64,000 bases of DNA from Arcobacter sp. (GTDB lineage Bacteria; Campylobacterota; Campylobacteria; Campylobacterales; Arcobacteraceae): contig JAIFNA010000007.1 in assembly GCA_020048055.1 (NCBI GenBank), forward strand, positions 83,350 to 147,349. The letters run 5' to 3'. The position numbers were made by a program, and so were the translations under genes. Shown one piece after another: positions 1-7,142 of the stretch (its first letter is position 1; each line of letters begins with the position of its first letter). The notes under the pieces are model-generated. The model made no database searches. It was not told the origin of the DNA and saw only the letters and a program-made list of their open reading frames with translations.

Positions 1-63
1 ATCAGAATCGCACAAATGATGCTTATCAAAGGTGACGTTTTAATTAAACCATTTAAAAAATAA
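1..63 (+). CDS. 3' end of an unidentified gene
   Basis: An open frame enters from the left edge and ends at TAA (61-63). It gives a 20-residue tail ending LIKPFKK. The tail is too short to assign. The gene lies just before the nif-type ferredoxin, so it may belong to the nitrogen-fixation cluster (nifN is otherwise missing from the window), but nothing in these residues shows that. Confidence 0.5.
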   Translation: MRIAQMMLIKGDVLIKPFKK

Positions 64-74
64 AAAATCCAACA

Positions 75-210
75 ATGGAGATTTTTCTCTCCTTTTTAGG
101 ATTTTTCAAACAGAGCACAAGCACAGGTTACTTTAGGCTTGACTTTTTAAGCTGTGAAAAGTAAATATCAAATAATAGTGTCCTTTAAAATTGGGACAAA
201 CTTTAAGGAG
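75..210 (+). promoter_or_regulatory. Structured leader, copy a (upstream of 2Fe-2S ferredoxin)
   Basis: This is one of seven copies of a three-hairpin leader in the window. P1 is GGAGA (77-81) pairing with TCTCC (88-92), followed by TTTTTAGGATTT. P2 is TTACTTT with AAAAGTAA enclosing AGCTT/AAGCT. P3 is GTCC (180-183) with GGAC (194-197), directly followed by the Shine-Dalgarno AAGGAG (205-210). The stretch AGCACAAGCACAGGTTACTT is closely matched in copy b. P1 with its T-run could also act as terminator for the preceding gene. Confidence 0.65.
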
Positions 211-216
211 AAAAAA

Positions 217-513
217 ATGACAACAAGAGTAGAGATAATAAATGATTTTTTAGCAATAAATGTTAAAGAAGGAAGTACAATTCAAGATATTGTAGAAGCA
301 AGTGGAAGTGCACTTCCATTTGGATGTAGAGATGGTGAATGTGGTACTTGTGTTGTTGAAGTTGTTCAAGGGATGGAATTTTTATCACCTAAAACTGATA
401 AAGAGGTTAAAGTTTTAAAAGAGATTTGCTCTGGAACTTGCACTCCGAACTCAAGACTTTCTTGTCAAATGAAAATTGCTGCATCAAATGGTGTGGTTAG
501 ATTAAAATACTAA
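217..513 (+). CDS. 2Fe-2S ferredoxin, plant type
   Basis: 98-residue ferredoxin that would carry low-potential electrons, presumably for nitrogen fixation given its place in the nif island. The plant-type ligand set is visible: C-x4-C-x2-C in GCRDGECGTC near residue 37, and a fourth Cys in RLSCQ near residue 84. Two further cysteines (EICSGTC) lie between, which is more than the cluster needs. The ATG at 217 is chosen because AAGGAG lies 6 nt upstream; a longer GTG frame from 154 would run through the structured leader. The gene is followed by a hairpin and then rpoN on the same strand. Assignment to the 2Fe-2S family is firm; the redox partner is inferred. Confidence 0.88.
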   Translation: MTTRVEIINDFLAINVKEGSTIQDIVEASGSALPFGCRDGECGTCVVEVVQGMEFLSPKTDKEVKVLKEICSGTCTPNSRLSCQMKIAASNGVVRLKY

Positions 514-526
514 TTTTAAATATACA

Positions 527-556
527 CCTATTTTTTGTTTTATAGCAAAAAATAGG
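527..556 (+). terminator. Hairpin after the 2Fe-2S ferredoxin gene
   Basis: An 11-bp perfect inverted repeat, CCTATTTTTTG / CAAAAAATAGG, with an 8-nt loop lies 13 nt after the ferredoxin stop. No T-run follows, so it may stabilise a 3' end or terminate weakly. Confidence 0.4.
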
Positions 557-738
557 GATGCTAGTAAAAGTAAATTTTTTTATATTAGTATCAGTTTTCA
601 ACTTCTATCTTTAAAATATAAACAAAATTATCCTTATAATTTAACTTTATTGAGAAATGTTATTTGGTTTGTGTGGCAATTATGATAGGTGATTTTAAAA
701 ATAATTTTTCAAATTTTAAATTTATATAAAATACATAG

Positions 739-756
739 TTATTGCATATGCAATAA
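739..756. promoter_or_regulatory. Perfect 18-bp palindrome upstream of rpoN
   Basis: TTATTGCATATGCAATAA is fully self-complementary and ends 32 nt before the rpoN start codon. A dimeric regulator could bind here and control sigma-54 synthesis. This is a symmetry observation only; no regulator is identified. Confidence 0.4.
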
Positions 757-788
757 TTGATAAAATTCTATGTTATAAGGAGCTATAT

Positions 789-2042
789 ATGGCATTGCAT
801 TTAGGTGTAAAACAAAAACAAAATCTTCAGCTTTCACTTAAAATGTGGCTCCCACTTCTTCAAGCACCAATACAAGATTTGGAGGCAATTTTCAAAGAAT
901 ATAGTTATGAAAATCCATTTTTGGAGTGCAAATCTTCTTTTGAATCTGATTTTGGAACTACTTCTGGTGGATCATACAGTAGCGATGGCGAGTTTGATAA
1001 AAGACATTTTATAGAAAATATGAGTTTGTATGAAGAATCACTTTATGATTTTGTTGATAATCAAATTTATGGTCATCTTTTCCCTACACCAAATTCTCAA
1101 AAAGTAGCTCGTGAGATATTGTTTTATATTAACAATGAGGGCTATTTTGAGGGTGACGTAGAAGCAATAGCTATCAAATGTGGCGTTACAAATGAATTTG
1201 TGCAGAGTGTACGAAAAAGATTTGCTTATCTTGAACCTTCTGGAATTGGGGCTGTTGATTTGGAAGAGTCGTTTTTATTTCAACTTTCTCAACTTGATAT
1301 TGATGAAGAATTGAATCAATTTACAAATAAACTAATAATAAATCTAAAAAATATAGACAAATATTATAAGCATCATCGATTTGAAGAAGCTAAAGATTTG
1401 ATACATAGATTTAATTCTCCCCCTGCCGTGGCATACTTAAGCGAACAACCATACATTATTCCAGATTTTTTTGTTGAAATCGGTGACGATATCAATATTA
1501 AAATAAACAATAGTTATTATCCTGATATCGTTGTCACTGATCCATTTAAAACAAAAAGTGTTGAACTCAAAGAGAAACTCAAAGAAGCAAGAGATTTGGT
1601 TAATTTACTTGATCTTAGAAAAGCAACGCTTTATAAACTAATCCTTATTATTGTTGAAAAACAGATAGGTTTTTTTGTAGGAAGTGAACTTAAGCCACTT
1701 ACTATGGCTACTGTTGCAGATGAGCTTGGATTTGAAGAGTCTACAATTAGTAGGGCTGTATCAAATAAATATATCAAATGTGAAAGGGGAGTTTATTCTT
1801 TGAAATCATTTTTTACAAATCAAGTTTCTAAAAATCTATCCTCTTCTGAAATAAAAAATTTTATGAAAAATTTGATAGAGAACGAAGATAAAGAAAATCC
1901 ACTTACAGATGAAGATATTATAGAACTTGTGATGAAAAGATACAATATGAGTATGGTGCGACGAACTATCACAAAATATAGAAAACTTTTGGATATACCA
2001 TCATCTAAAGAGAGAAAAAAAGTATATAAAATAAATAGTTAA
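789..2042 (+). CDS. rpoN: RNA polymerase sigma-54 factor
   Basis: 417-residue sigma-54, which directs RNA polymerase to -24/-12 promoters and needs an AAA+ activator such as the NifA encoded at 21952. Region I is the glutamine- and leucine-rich N-terminus (KQKQNLQLSLKMWLPLLQ). A helix-turn-helix lies around residues 305-335 (VADELGFEESTISRAVSN). The RpoN box is present near residues 390-399 as VRRTITKYRK, where the usual form is ARRTVAKYRE. An AAGGAG Shine-Dalgarno precedes the ATG. The protein is slightly short for the family, mainly from a compact acidic region II. In Campylobacterota rpoN usually serves flagellar genes; placement inside the nif island suggests it also serves the nif promoters seen here. 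It converges with the minus-strand operon ending at 2065. Confidence 0.95.
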   Translation: MALHLGVKQKQNLQLSLKMWLPLLQAPIQDLEAIFKEYSYENPFLECKSSFESDFGTTSGGSYSSDGEFDKRHFIENMSLYEESLYDFVDNQIYGHLFPTPNSQKVAREILFYINNEGYFEGDVEAIAIKCGVTNEFVQSVRKRFAYLEPSGIGAVDLEESFLFQLSQLDIDEELNQFTNKLIINLKNIDKYYKHHRFEEAKDLIHRFNSPPAVAYLSEQPYIIPDFFVEIGDDINIKINNSYYPDIVVTDPFKTKSVELKEKLKEARDLVNLLDLRKATLYKLILIIVEKQIGFFVGSELKPLTMATVADELGFEESTISRAVSNKYIKCERGVYSLKSFFTNQVSKNLSSSEIKNFMKNLIENEDKENPLTDEDIIELVMKRYNMSMVRRTITKYRKLLDIPSSKERKKVYKINS

Positions 2043-2064
2043 TAGCAAGCAATTCAAAGTATGG

Positions 2065-2562
2065 TTATCCACCCATCCAATTTTCGTGTACATGCCCTTT
2101 TTTCTTGAATTTGATAGCTTTATCCAAAGTTTCATCAAATGCAGTTTCATCAAATTCATCAAAAAGATTTGGAACGATCTCTTTATAAACAAATTCTCCA
2201 TCTTTATTGATGATAAAAATTGATTTTGCACACAATATTTTATCTACATTGACACCAAACTTGAGAGAAAAATCATAAAAATCAGTAGATAGATTTTCTA
2301 TATTTGTATTGTTTTCTAAAGTTTGACTACTGATTAAGTAAACAAATGCTTTTTCTTGATATTTTTCAATAAGACTTTTTAGATGAGCACTTAAACTATT
2401 TGCAAATGGAAGAGTAATCATAACTTGCACTTTATCTGCCATCATTCCTATAACTTTCTCTTCCCCATTTGCCATTTGTATCAAAATTGCTGGGGCTTCG
2501 CCACCAACAAATCTCTCTTTTTTCTGAAGGGTTATTTTTGTATCATGAAGTAGAATTTCCAA
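2065..2562 (-). CDS. Redoxin-like (Tpx-type) protein lacking a peroxidatic Cys
   Basis: 165 residues with the outline of a thiol-peroxidase (AhpC/TSA, thioredoxin fold) protein: FVGGEAPAILIQMANGE near residue 18, then a strand VQVMITLPFANS where Tpx carries its catalytic Cys, then a late strand SIFIINKDGEFVYKEIV. The position expected to hold the peroxidatic Cys has none; the only Cys is in DKILCAKS. It is therefore probably not a conventional peroxidase. It is the last gene of the minus-strand nif-associated operon, 11 nt after the unknown gene upstream. A second protein of the same kind follows nifA at 23475. Fold assignment is by motif reading and needs profile search; function unknown. 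Confidence 0.6.
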   Translation of the reverse strand: MEILLHDTKITLQKKERFVGGEAPAILIQMANGEEKVIGMMADKVQVMITLPFANSLSAHLKSLIEKYQEKAFVYLISSQTLENNTNIENLSTDFYDFSLKFGVNVDKILCAKSIFIINKDGEFVYKEIVPNLFDEFDETAFDETLDKAIKFKKKGHVHENWMGG

Positions 2563-2573
2563 AAGATATCCTT

Positions 2574-3137
2574 TTATACAGCACCCATAAGTTTTTTAGA
2601 ACTTTCACCTTTAAGTGCTAACATCTCTTCAAAAGTTCTTAATTCCTCTTTACAATCAGTTGTCAAAAGTTCATCATAGATAGCTTCGATTTTCTCTTCG
2701 CTACTCATTTTTTTCAACTCACCTTTATCAAGGTCACCTAAATCTAAAAGTTCATTCCAAACAGAACTTTCATCAAGTACGAATGCAGTAAATGTGACAC
2801 CCTCATAAGTAAATGTTCCACTTTTGTTTAAATCTGTTACATACAAAAGATTGAGTCCCTCAGAACTAAAGAAAGTTTTGTATTTTGCAAAAAGAGGCTC
2901 AAAGTGCCCAATGCTTTCCAATTCACAAGCAAAAAATAAAACTTTTTCATCTTTATTTATCATCACTACTTGTTTTGCTTGTATTTTTGGAGGAAGTTTT
3001 CTGTCAGGAGAGATTTGTTTTCCCTCTTCAACGATCATAGCACCTCTGTAACCGTAAAGTCCACCAGTAAGCTCTCCACTAAAAGATGGTTGCCATGCTA
3101 AATCATTTGTTTTCATAAACTCTATTATTGTTGCCAT
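2574..3137 (-). CDS. Unidentified protein in nif-associated operon
   Basis: 187 residues, soluble, no signal peptide or membrane segment, acidic C-terminal half. Internal strands such as KQVVMINKDEKVLFFACEL and GTFTYEGVTFTAFVLDE suggest an alpha/beta protein. Cysteines are sparse (FACEL, TTDCKEEL). I do not recognise a family. It sits 21 nt downstream of the leucine-rich repeat gene and 11 nt upstream of the redoxin-like gene on the same strand, so it is probably co-transcribed with nifV and its followers. A role tied to nitrogen fixation is inferred from position only. Confidence 0.7.
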   Translation of the reverse strand: MATIIEFMKTNDLAWQPSFSGELTGGLYGYRGAMIVEEGKQISPDRKLPPKIQAKQVVMINKDEKVLFFACELESIGHFEPLFAKYKTFFSSEGLNLLYVTDLNKSGTFTYEGVTFTAFVLDESSVWNELLDLGDLDKGELKKMSSEEKIEAIYDELLTTDCKEELRTFEEMLALKGESSKKLMGAV

Positions 3138-3158
3138 TTTAAAATCCTTTTAATTTTA

Positions 3159-4133
3159 TTATTGCAATTCAAAAAGTGTTCCATTAAGATTTACATCTTC
3201 ATCTTTATAAAACACTTTTAATCTTTTTAAATTTGAAAAACTTGATGGCAATTCACTTATCTCATTCTCTTCAATATCAAGTTCGATTAAATTTTCTAAC
3301 TCCCCAAAACATTCTGGAAGTGATTGAAGATTATTAGCAGAGATACTCAAATGATTGAGATTTTTGAGTTTGCAAATAGTTGTTGGTAGGTACTCTAACT
3401 TGTTATTATCAAGGGTGAGAATTTGTAAATCCTCCATCAAGCTGATATCAAAGTCAAGTTTTGTTAGGTTGTTATCGTTTAGGTTGAGCCTCATAAGCAT
3501 ATCGTGAGCTTCAAAAGAGGGTAAATCTTGTATCTCATTTCCCTCCAAAAGTAAGGTTTCAAGTTCACTAATTTTCCCCAAAGACTCTGGTAGATGTTTT
3601 AGTTTGTTATACGACAAATCAAGATAGTACAAAGAGTGCATAGGGGCAAATATCTCAGGCAATTCCTCTAAATCATTTGTATCAAGTGAAAGATAGAGTA
3701 GTTTTGAAAGTTTTTCTAAATTACGAGGGAGCTCTTTTAGAAAATTGGCTGCGATTGTAAGTCGTGTGAGTTTTTTTAGATTTCCTAGTTCCTCTGGTAA
3801 ATGGGTGAGGCGATTTCCATTGAGATTGAGGATCAAAAGGGAACTTAAATTGCCAATACTTGAGGGTATCTCTTCTAAAAGATTATTTTCACATTGGAGA
3901 TTTTTAAGGCTTTTGAGATTGCCAATCTCTTTAGGAAGTATTTTTAATCTATTACTTGAAAGCTTCAAAACTTGTAAGTTTTCTAAAGCTTCGATAGAGG
4001 AGGGGATCTCTCGTATTTTTCTTTTACTTAGGTCTAAAACCGATAAATTTTTGAGCTTTTCTTTTTCATTTGGGACAAATCCATTGGATTGCATCCATCT
4101 TGAAAATTCTTCTAATGTATCAATTGTTTTCAT
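3159..4133 (-). CDS. Leucine-rich repeat protein
   Basis: 324 residues made almost wholly of about twelve tandem 23-residue leucine-rich repeats of the form LxxLxLxxNxLxxLPxxxxxL, with a short helical cap of about 30 residues at the N-terminus. No signal peptide is visible, so it is probably cytoplasmic and acts as a protein-interaction scaffold. Its start codon overlaps the stop of the upstream BFD-like gene by 4 nt, a sign of translational coupling. Position after nifV in a sigma-54-driven operon ties it to nitrogen fixation; the binding partner is unknown. Repeat assignment is certain, function is not. Confidence 0.9.
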   Translation of the reverse strand: MKTIDTLEEFSRWMQSNGFVPNEKEKLKNLSVLDLSKRKIREIPSSIEALENLQVLKLSSNRLKILPKEIGNLKSLKNLQCENNLLEEIPSSIGNLSSLLILNLNGNRLTHLPEELGNLKKLTRLTIAANFLKELPRNLEKLSKLLYLSLDTNDLEELPEIFAPMHSLYYLDLSYNKLKHLPESLGKISELETLLLEGNEIQDLPSFEAHDMLMRLNLNDNNLTKLDFDISLMEDLQILTLDNNKLEYLPTTICKLKNLNHLSISANNLQSLPECFGELENLIELDIEENEISELPSSFSNLKRLKVFYKDEDVNLNGTLFELQ

Positions 4134-4375
4134 TCTCCAGCCATCCTTTCGTTCATTTGGTCTATCATTAAATCTATCTCTTCAAAATCAACTGCCCCAA
4201 ATTCAAGCATATTAAAAAGTGCCGTTAGTGGTCTTCGACAACACACACGATTGCATCCCGTGACAAGTTTTTTCGCTTTTTTGTATGGAAGATCAGTTTC
4301 TTTAAATATTTCAATCGCTTCATTGACTGTTTTTTCACCACAAAGGCAAATTATTTTTTTACCTAAATCTTCCAT
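4130..4375 (-). CDS. Small BFD-like 2Fe-2S protein
   Basis: 81 residues resembling the BFD-like [2Fe-2S] domain: CLC near residue 10 and C-x3-CC (TGCNRVCC) near residues 40-46, separated by about 30 residues. That spacing is close to the C-x-C ... C-x2-C pattern of bacterioferritin-associated ferredoxin and of the cluster-binding domain in NifU and NirB. It could supply or hold an Fe-S cluster during nitrogenase maturation. It overlaps the LRR gene by 4 nt and follows the DUF683-like gene by 20 nt. The ligand spacing is not exactly canonical, so the cluster type is inferred. Confidence 0.65.
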   Translation of the reverse strand: MEDLGKKIICLCGEKTVNEAIEIFKETDLPYKKAKKLVTGCNRVCCRRPLTALFNMLEFGAVDFEEIDLMIDQMNERMAGE

Positions 4376-4395
4376 ATCAGCTCCTAGTTCGTTTT

Positions 4396-4596
4396 TTATT
4401 TTAGGAAATCGTATTTTTGCTTCATCTCATTTACAGGGAGCATCGCTTCTTCAATTTTTTTGCTTAAATTTGCTAGCTTGATATAATCAGTCCAAATGCT
4501 ATCTTCTACAATATCGTGAATTTCTCCTGCTATCTCAGTTACTTTTCGTTTAAATCCTGCGTACTCTTTTTTAAGTTCTTTTTCATCCACTATCAT
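4396..4596 (-). CDS. Small DUF683-like (nif-associated, Rop-like) protein
   Basis: 66 residues, helical and charged, with KKEYAGFKRKVTEIAGEIHDIVEDSIWTDY resembling the short Rop-like/DUF683 proteins common in nif clusters, where an A-x-x-x-HDL-x-ED pattern is typical. The ATG at 4596 is chosen because GGAG lies 6 nt upstream; a 16-residue longer frame starts in the upstream AT-rich DNA with no ribosome binding site. The predicted fold is a two-helix hairpin. Its role in nitrogenase assembly is not known. It lies between repeat A copy 1 and the BFD-like gene. Confidence 0.6.
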   Translation of the reverse strand: MIVDEKELKKEYAGFKRKVTEIAGEIHDIVEDSIWTDYIKLANLSKKIEEAMLPVNEMKQKYDFLK

Positions 4597-4640
4597 CTTC
4601 TTCTCCTTTAAATTATATTTTAACTTATTTGGTAAAAATT

Positions 4641-4748
4641 TCAATTCAAAATATATTGTATAAACGATTCTGCAACGGAAGGGTCATCATCTTTGATGAT
4701 GGGGTACCCACCGTGAAGCCTTAGTACATACAATATATTTTGACTTGA
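4641..4748 (-). repeat. Structured repeat A, copy 1
   Basis: Read on the minus strand this is a 60-nt core starting CTAAGGCTTCACGGTGGG and ending CGTTGCAGAATCG, with an inner hairpin CATCATC/GATGATG (4685-4701). Two AT-rich arms flank the core (4641-4661 and 4728-4748). They are complementary over 21 bases with one mismatch, so the whole unit folds into one long hairpin. Copy 2 at 21424 has the same core ends but different inner and outer stems. It lies between two co-oriented nif-operon genes. Confidence 0.75.
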
Positions 4749-4764
4749 AACAACTCACACTTTT

Positions 4765-5571
4765 TCAAAACCCATAAACCATCTCCAAATTGATATTAGG
4801 CTTTTCATTTTTGTAAAGCAACTTATAACCACTTTCAAATTTGAAGTTGTAGCTTTCATACAACTCTTTTATCTCCAAAATATCTGCTGGGATAAAAGCT
4901 ATCAAAATCTTCAAACCTCTATGATAAATCACCCCACGAAGTAATTTTTCAGCATCATCAAATGCACCATCATCCATAATCCAAGGGGAGATTTTGATGA
5001 TTGCTTTATCGATGGCATAAGAGTGTTGAAAACCAAATTTTGTAGAAAGTAAGAGGGAAGATGGCTTTGCAATTTTTGTTATAAAATCAACTCTATCTTC
5101 ATTAAATGCCAAAAAATCGATTTGTTTGACTATCGGAAGATAGTTTTCATTTGAGATATGTTTTCCCATAGCATTTGTGAAGTTAAAAACTGCACCACCT
5201 TTATAAGTAGCTTTGAGAAAATTTCCATACTGGCTAAATCCAAAATTGGAAAATATATCAATCTCATCACTTTTTGCTAAAAAGAGGATAGTTTTTGTAG
5301 TCGATACATTTTTAAAAAAGAGGGTAATGATTCGCTCTCTGATGGTTTTATTTACATGGGAAAGGTAGGCAAAATTATTGATAAGTATCGTATGATCTAA
5401 ACTCATAGCAGTGAGTATTCCTACTAAACTTTCTTTCTCATATATCCCATAACAGAGGCTTTTATCCTCTTCAAAGGCTTTTAAAATACTATTTTTATCG
5501 AGCAATATTTTAGAAGAAAGAGTTTCTAAATCTTTCTCTAAACTATCTTTTCTTATCCAACCTACGAACAT
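4765..5571 (-). CDS. GNAT-like acetyltransferase-fold protein
   Basis: 268 residues. The N-terminal part (LCYGIYEKESLVGILTAM, about residues 39-56) reads like the beta-strand core of a GNAT N-acetyltransferase, and a second similar unit appears in the C-terminal half (KILIAFIPADILEIKELYESYNFKFESGYKLLYK). It may therefore be a tandem or degenerate GNAT protein. No clear acetyl-CoA loop (Q/RxxGxG/A) is visible. It overlaps the 3' end of nifV by 10 nt, so the two are translationally coupled. A role in homocitrate or cofactor metabolism is possible but unsupported. Confidence 0.6.
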   Translation of the reverse strand: MFVGWIRKDSLEKDLETLSSKILLDKNSILKAFEEDKSLCYGIYEKESLVGILTAMSLDHTILINNFAYLSHVNKTIRERIITLFFKNVSTTKTILFLAKSDEIDIFSNFGFSQYGNFLKATYKGGAVFNFTNAMGKHISNENYLPIVKQIDFLAFNEDRVDFITKIAKPSSLLLSTKFGFQHSYAIDKAIIKISPWIMDDGAFDDAEKLLRGVIYHRGLKILIAFIPADILEIKELYESYNFKFESGYKLLYKNEKPNINLEMVYGF

Positions 5572-6668
5572 AGATACAACTCTTTAAGTTCAAGTGGTTC
5601 CATCACTTTTTTCCTTGAAGTGACGATAGCTCTTATTTTTGGGAGTATCTCATCTATTTTTGCATTATCTGGAGTTATTCCTAAGCTATTAAGATGGTAC
5701 AAAATTGTTGAACTTCCACTATGCTTTCCGATTGGAAAATATCGATGAAGCCCAACTTCAAGGGGGCTAAAAGCCTCATAAGCACTATTGTTTTTTAGCA
5801 TCCCATTCATATGAATTCCAGATTCGTGAGAGAAGATATATTCCCCAACAATAGGGGAGTTTTTGTCGATGGGTTTATTGGAAGCCTCACTTACTAGATG
5901 GACGAGTTTTTGAAGTCTATCAGAGTGGATAACCCTTTTTTCATTAAACTGGTGGGTTAAACTCATCAAAACTTGCTCAAAACTAGCATTTCCAGCCCGC
6001 TCCCCTAGACCAATAACTGTTGTATTAACGCTAAATGCACCAGCTTCAATCCCCGCTATCGAGGTTGCAGTTCCCATCCCAAAGTCATTGTGGGTGTGCA
6101 TTTCAATTGGGAGAAGATTTAAACTTGTAAGATAGGAGATATTTTGGAAAGTTGTATTTGGAGTCAATATACCAATAGTATCGCAGTACCTGAATCTATC
6201 AGCGCCTAAATTTTTTGCAAATTTCATAATATCAGCTAAAAAAGGAAGTTCACTTCGACTTGCATCTTCTGCTCCAACACAGACAAAAAGACCCTCTCTT
6301 TTTGCCAGCTTGATGGTATTTTGAAGGTTTATGTAAAGTTCATCAACTCCACCTTTGAGTTTCAAATCAATCAAAAGTTTTGATACAGGGATAGATAAAT
6401 CAACAGCTTTTACTCCACAATTAAGTGATGCGTGGAGGTCACTCATCGTCGCACGATTCCAACTCATAATCTGTAAAGGAAGTCCAAGATTTAAAATCTC
6501 TTTTAACTCCTCTTGCTCTTTTTTCCCCATGGCAGGAATCCCAACTTCAAGTTCATCCGCTCCAGATTCATAGAGTAAAGTAGCAATTTTGAGCTTTTCA
6601 TCTAAAGTAAAAGATACATAAGGTGCTTGTTCACCATCTCTTAGTGTTGTATCATTTATAATTGCCAT
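5562..6668 (-). CDS. nifV: Homocitrate synthase
   Basis: 368-residue enzyme of the DRE-TIM metallolyase family that condenses acetyl-CoA with 2-oxoglutarate to homocitrate, the organic ligand of FeMo-co. The N-terminal TTLRDGEQAP (residues 7-16) carries the catalytic Arg and metal-binding Asp, and the metal-binding HTH appears in IEMHTHNDFG. GLGERAGNAS is also typical of the family. The length matches NifV rather than 2-isopropylmalate synthase, which has an extra regulatory domain. It is the first gene of a minus-strand operon running to 2065 and has a sigma-54 promoter about 50-65 nt upstream of its ATG. Confidence 0.93.
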   Translation of the reverse strand: MAIINDTTLRDGEQAPYVSFTLDEKLKIATLLYESGADELEVGIPAMGKKEQEELKEILNLGLPLQIMSWNRATMSDLHASLNCGVKAVDLSIPVSKLLIDLKLKGGVDELYINLQNTIKLAKREGLFVCVGAEDASRSELPFLADIMKFAKNLGADRFRYCDTIGILTPNTTFQNISYLTSLNLLPIEMHTHNDFGMGTATSIAGIEAGAFSVNTTVIGLGERAGNASFEQVLMSLTHQFNEKRVIHSDRLQKLVHLVSEASNKPIDKNSPIVGEYIFSHESGIHMNGMLKNNSAYEAFSPLEVGLHRYFPIGKHSGSSTILYHLNSLGITPDNAKIDEILPKIRAIVTSRKKVMEPLELKELYLCS

Positions 6669-6717
6669 AATTATTTTCCTTCAAAACCTAGATTATTACG
6701 TGTATCGTTTTAATACA

Positions 6718-6735
6718 ATGCAAAATCTATTCCAT
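6718..6735 (-). promoter_or_regulatory. Sigma-54 promoter of nifV operon
   Basis: On the minus strand the sequence TGGAATAGATTTTGCA gives GG (6733-6732), exactly ten bases, then GC (6721-6720), the invariant -24/-12 spacing. Transcription would start about 12 nt downstream, near 6708, leaving a leader of about 40 nt before nifV. Similar elements precede nifE and nifH. I found no clear TGT-N10-ACA NifA site upstream. Confidence 0.75.
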
Positions 6736-6780
6736 TTTATTTTGCAAAATGACAATAGTTGTTTAATTATTTAATAAAAT

Positions 6781-7110
6781 TTATGTTTTACAGCTAAAAC
6801 AATATATTTGGTCTTTACAATTTTCACAAGCTGGAGCTGTTTCGTTGATGCTATCGTAGATAAATTTTTTCCACAATTTCTCTTTTGGTTTGATTTTAGA
6901 AAGTATTGGAAAATTTTCATTCATATATCTTCCCATCTCTGTCCTACTACTAAATCCTAAATCTTCATAGAGATGATTTTGCATCAAAGAGATTTTTGCA
7001 ATATGTGGAGCAATGTGTTCTTTGGAATACAAATCAACAGCATAATCTGATAAAAAATCTGCTACTTTTTGTTCTAATATTTTTAAAGATTTTTTATTTT
7101 CAAGGTTCAT
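6781..7110 (-). CDS. nifQ: NifQ-family molybdenum donor, short
   Basis: 109 residues. NifQ is an Fe-S protein that delivers molybdenum to FeMo-co assembly on NifE/N. The stretch HLYEDLGFSSRTEMGRYM, then FPIL and KLWKKFIYDSI, followed by a C-terminal cysteine motif, matches the NifQ pattern (HL-x-EDLGL-x-x-R, then W-K-K-F-x-Y, then cysteines). The classical motif is C-x4-C-x2-C-x5-C. Here the first Cys is absent and an extra Cys follows: ACENCKDQIYCFSC. At 109 residues it is shorter than usual (about 170). The ATG at 7110 follows GGAGG by 6 nt; a start 4 codons earlier overlaps that ribosome site. Last gene of the 9868-to-6781 operon. Confidence 0.78.
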   Translation of the reverse strand: MNLENKKSLKILEQKVADFLSDYAVDLYSKEHIAPHIAKISLMQNHLYEDLGFSSRTEMGRYMNENFPILSKIKPKEKLWKKFIYDSINETAPACENCKDQIYCFSCKT

Positions 7111-7142
7111 AGTATCCTCCATTTAACTCTTAGTTATTAACC

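Noticed and set aside
1..63. Identification of the left partial gene as nifN
   Set aside because: Only 20 C-terminal residues are visible and none is diagnostic.
75..100. Leader copy a as nothing more than a terminator
   Set aside because: Hairpin plus T-run fits a terminator, but the following conserved TTTAGGATTT, P2 and P3 match the six other leaders, so it was kept as a leader that may also terminate.
154..216. Longer N-terminus of the 2Fe-2S ferredoxin from a GTG at 154
   Set aside because: It would translate through the third leader hairpin; the ATG at 217 has AAGGAG at the right distance.
2001..2231. Many open frames opposite or inside real genes
   Set aside because: They are frame shadows in AT-rich coding DNA, without ribosome sites or protein-like composition.
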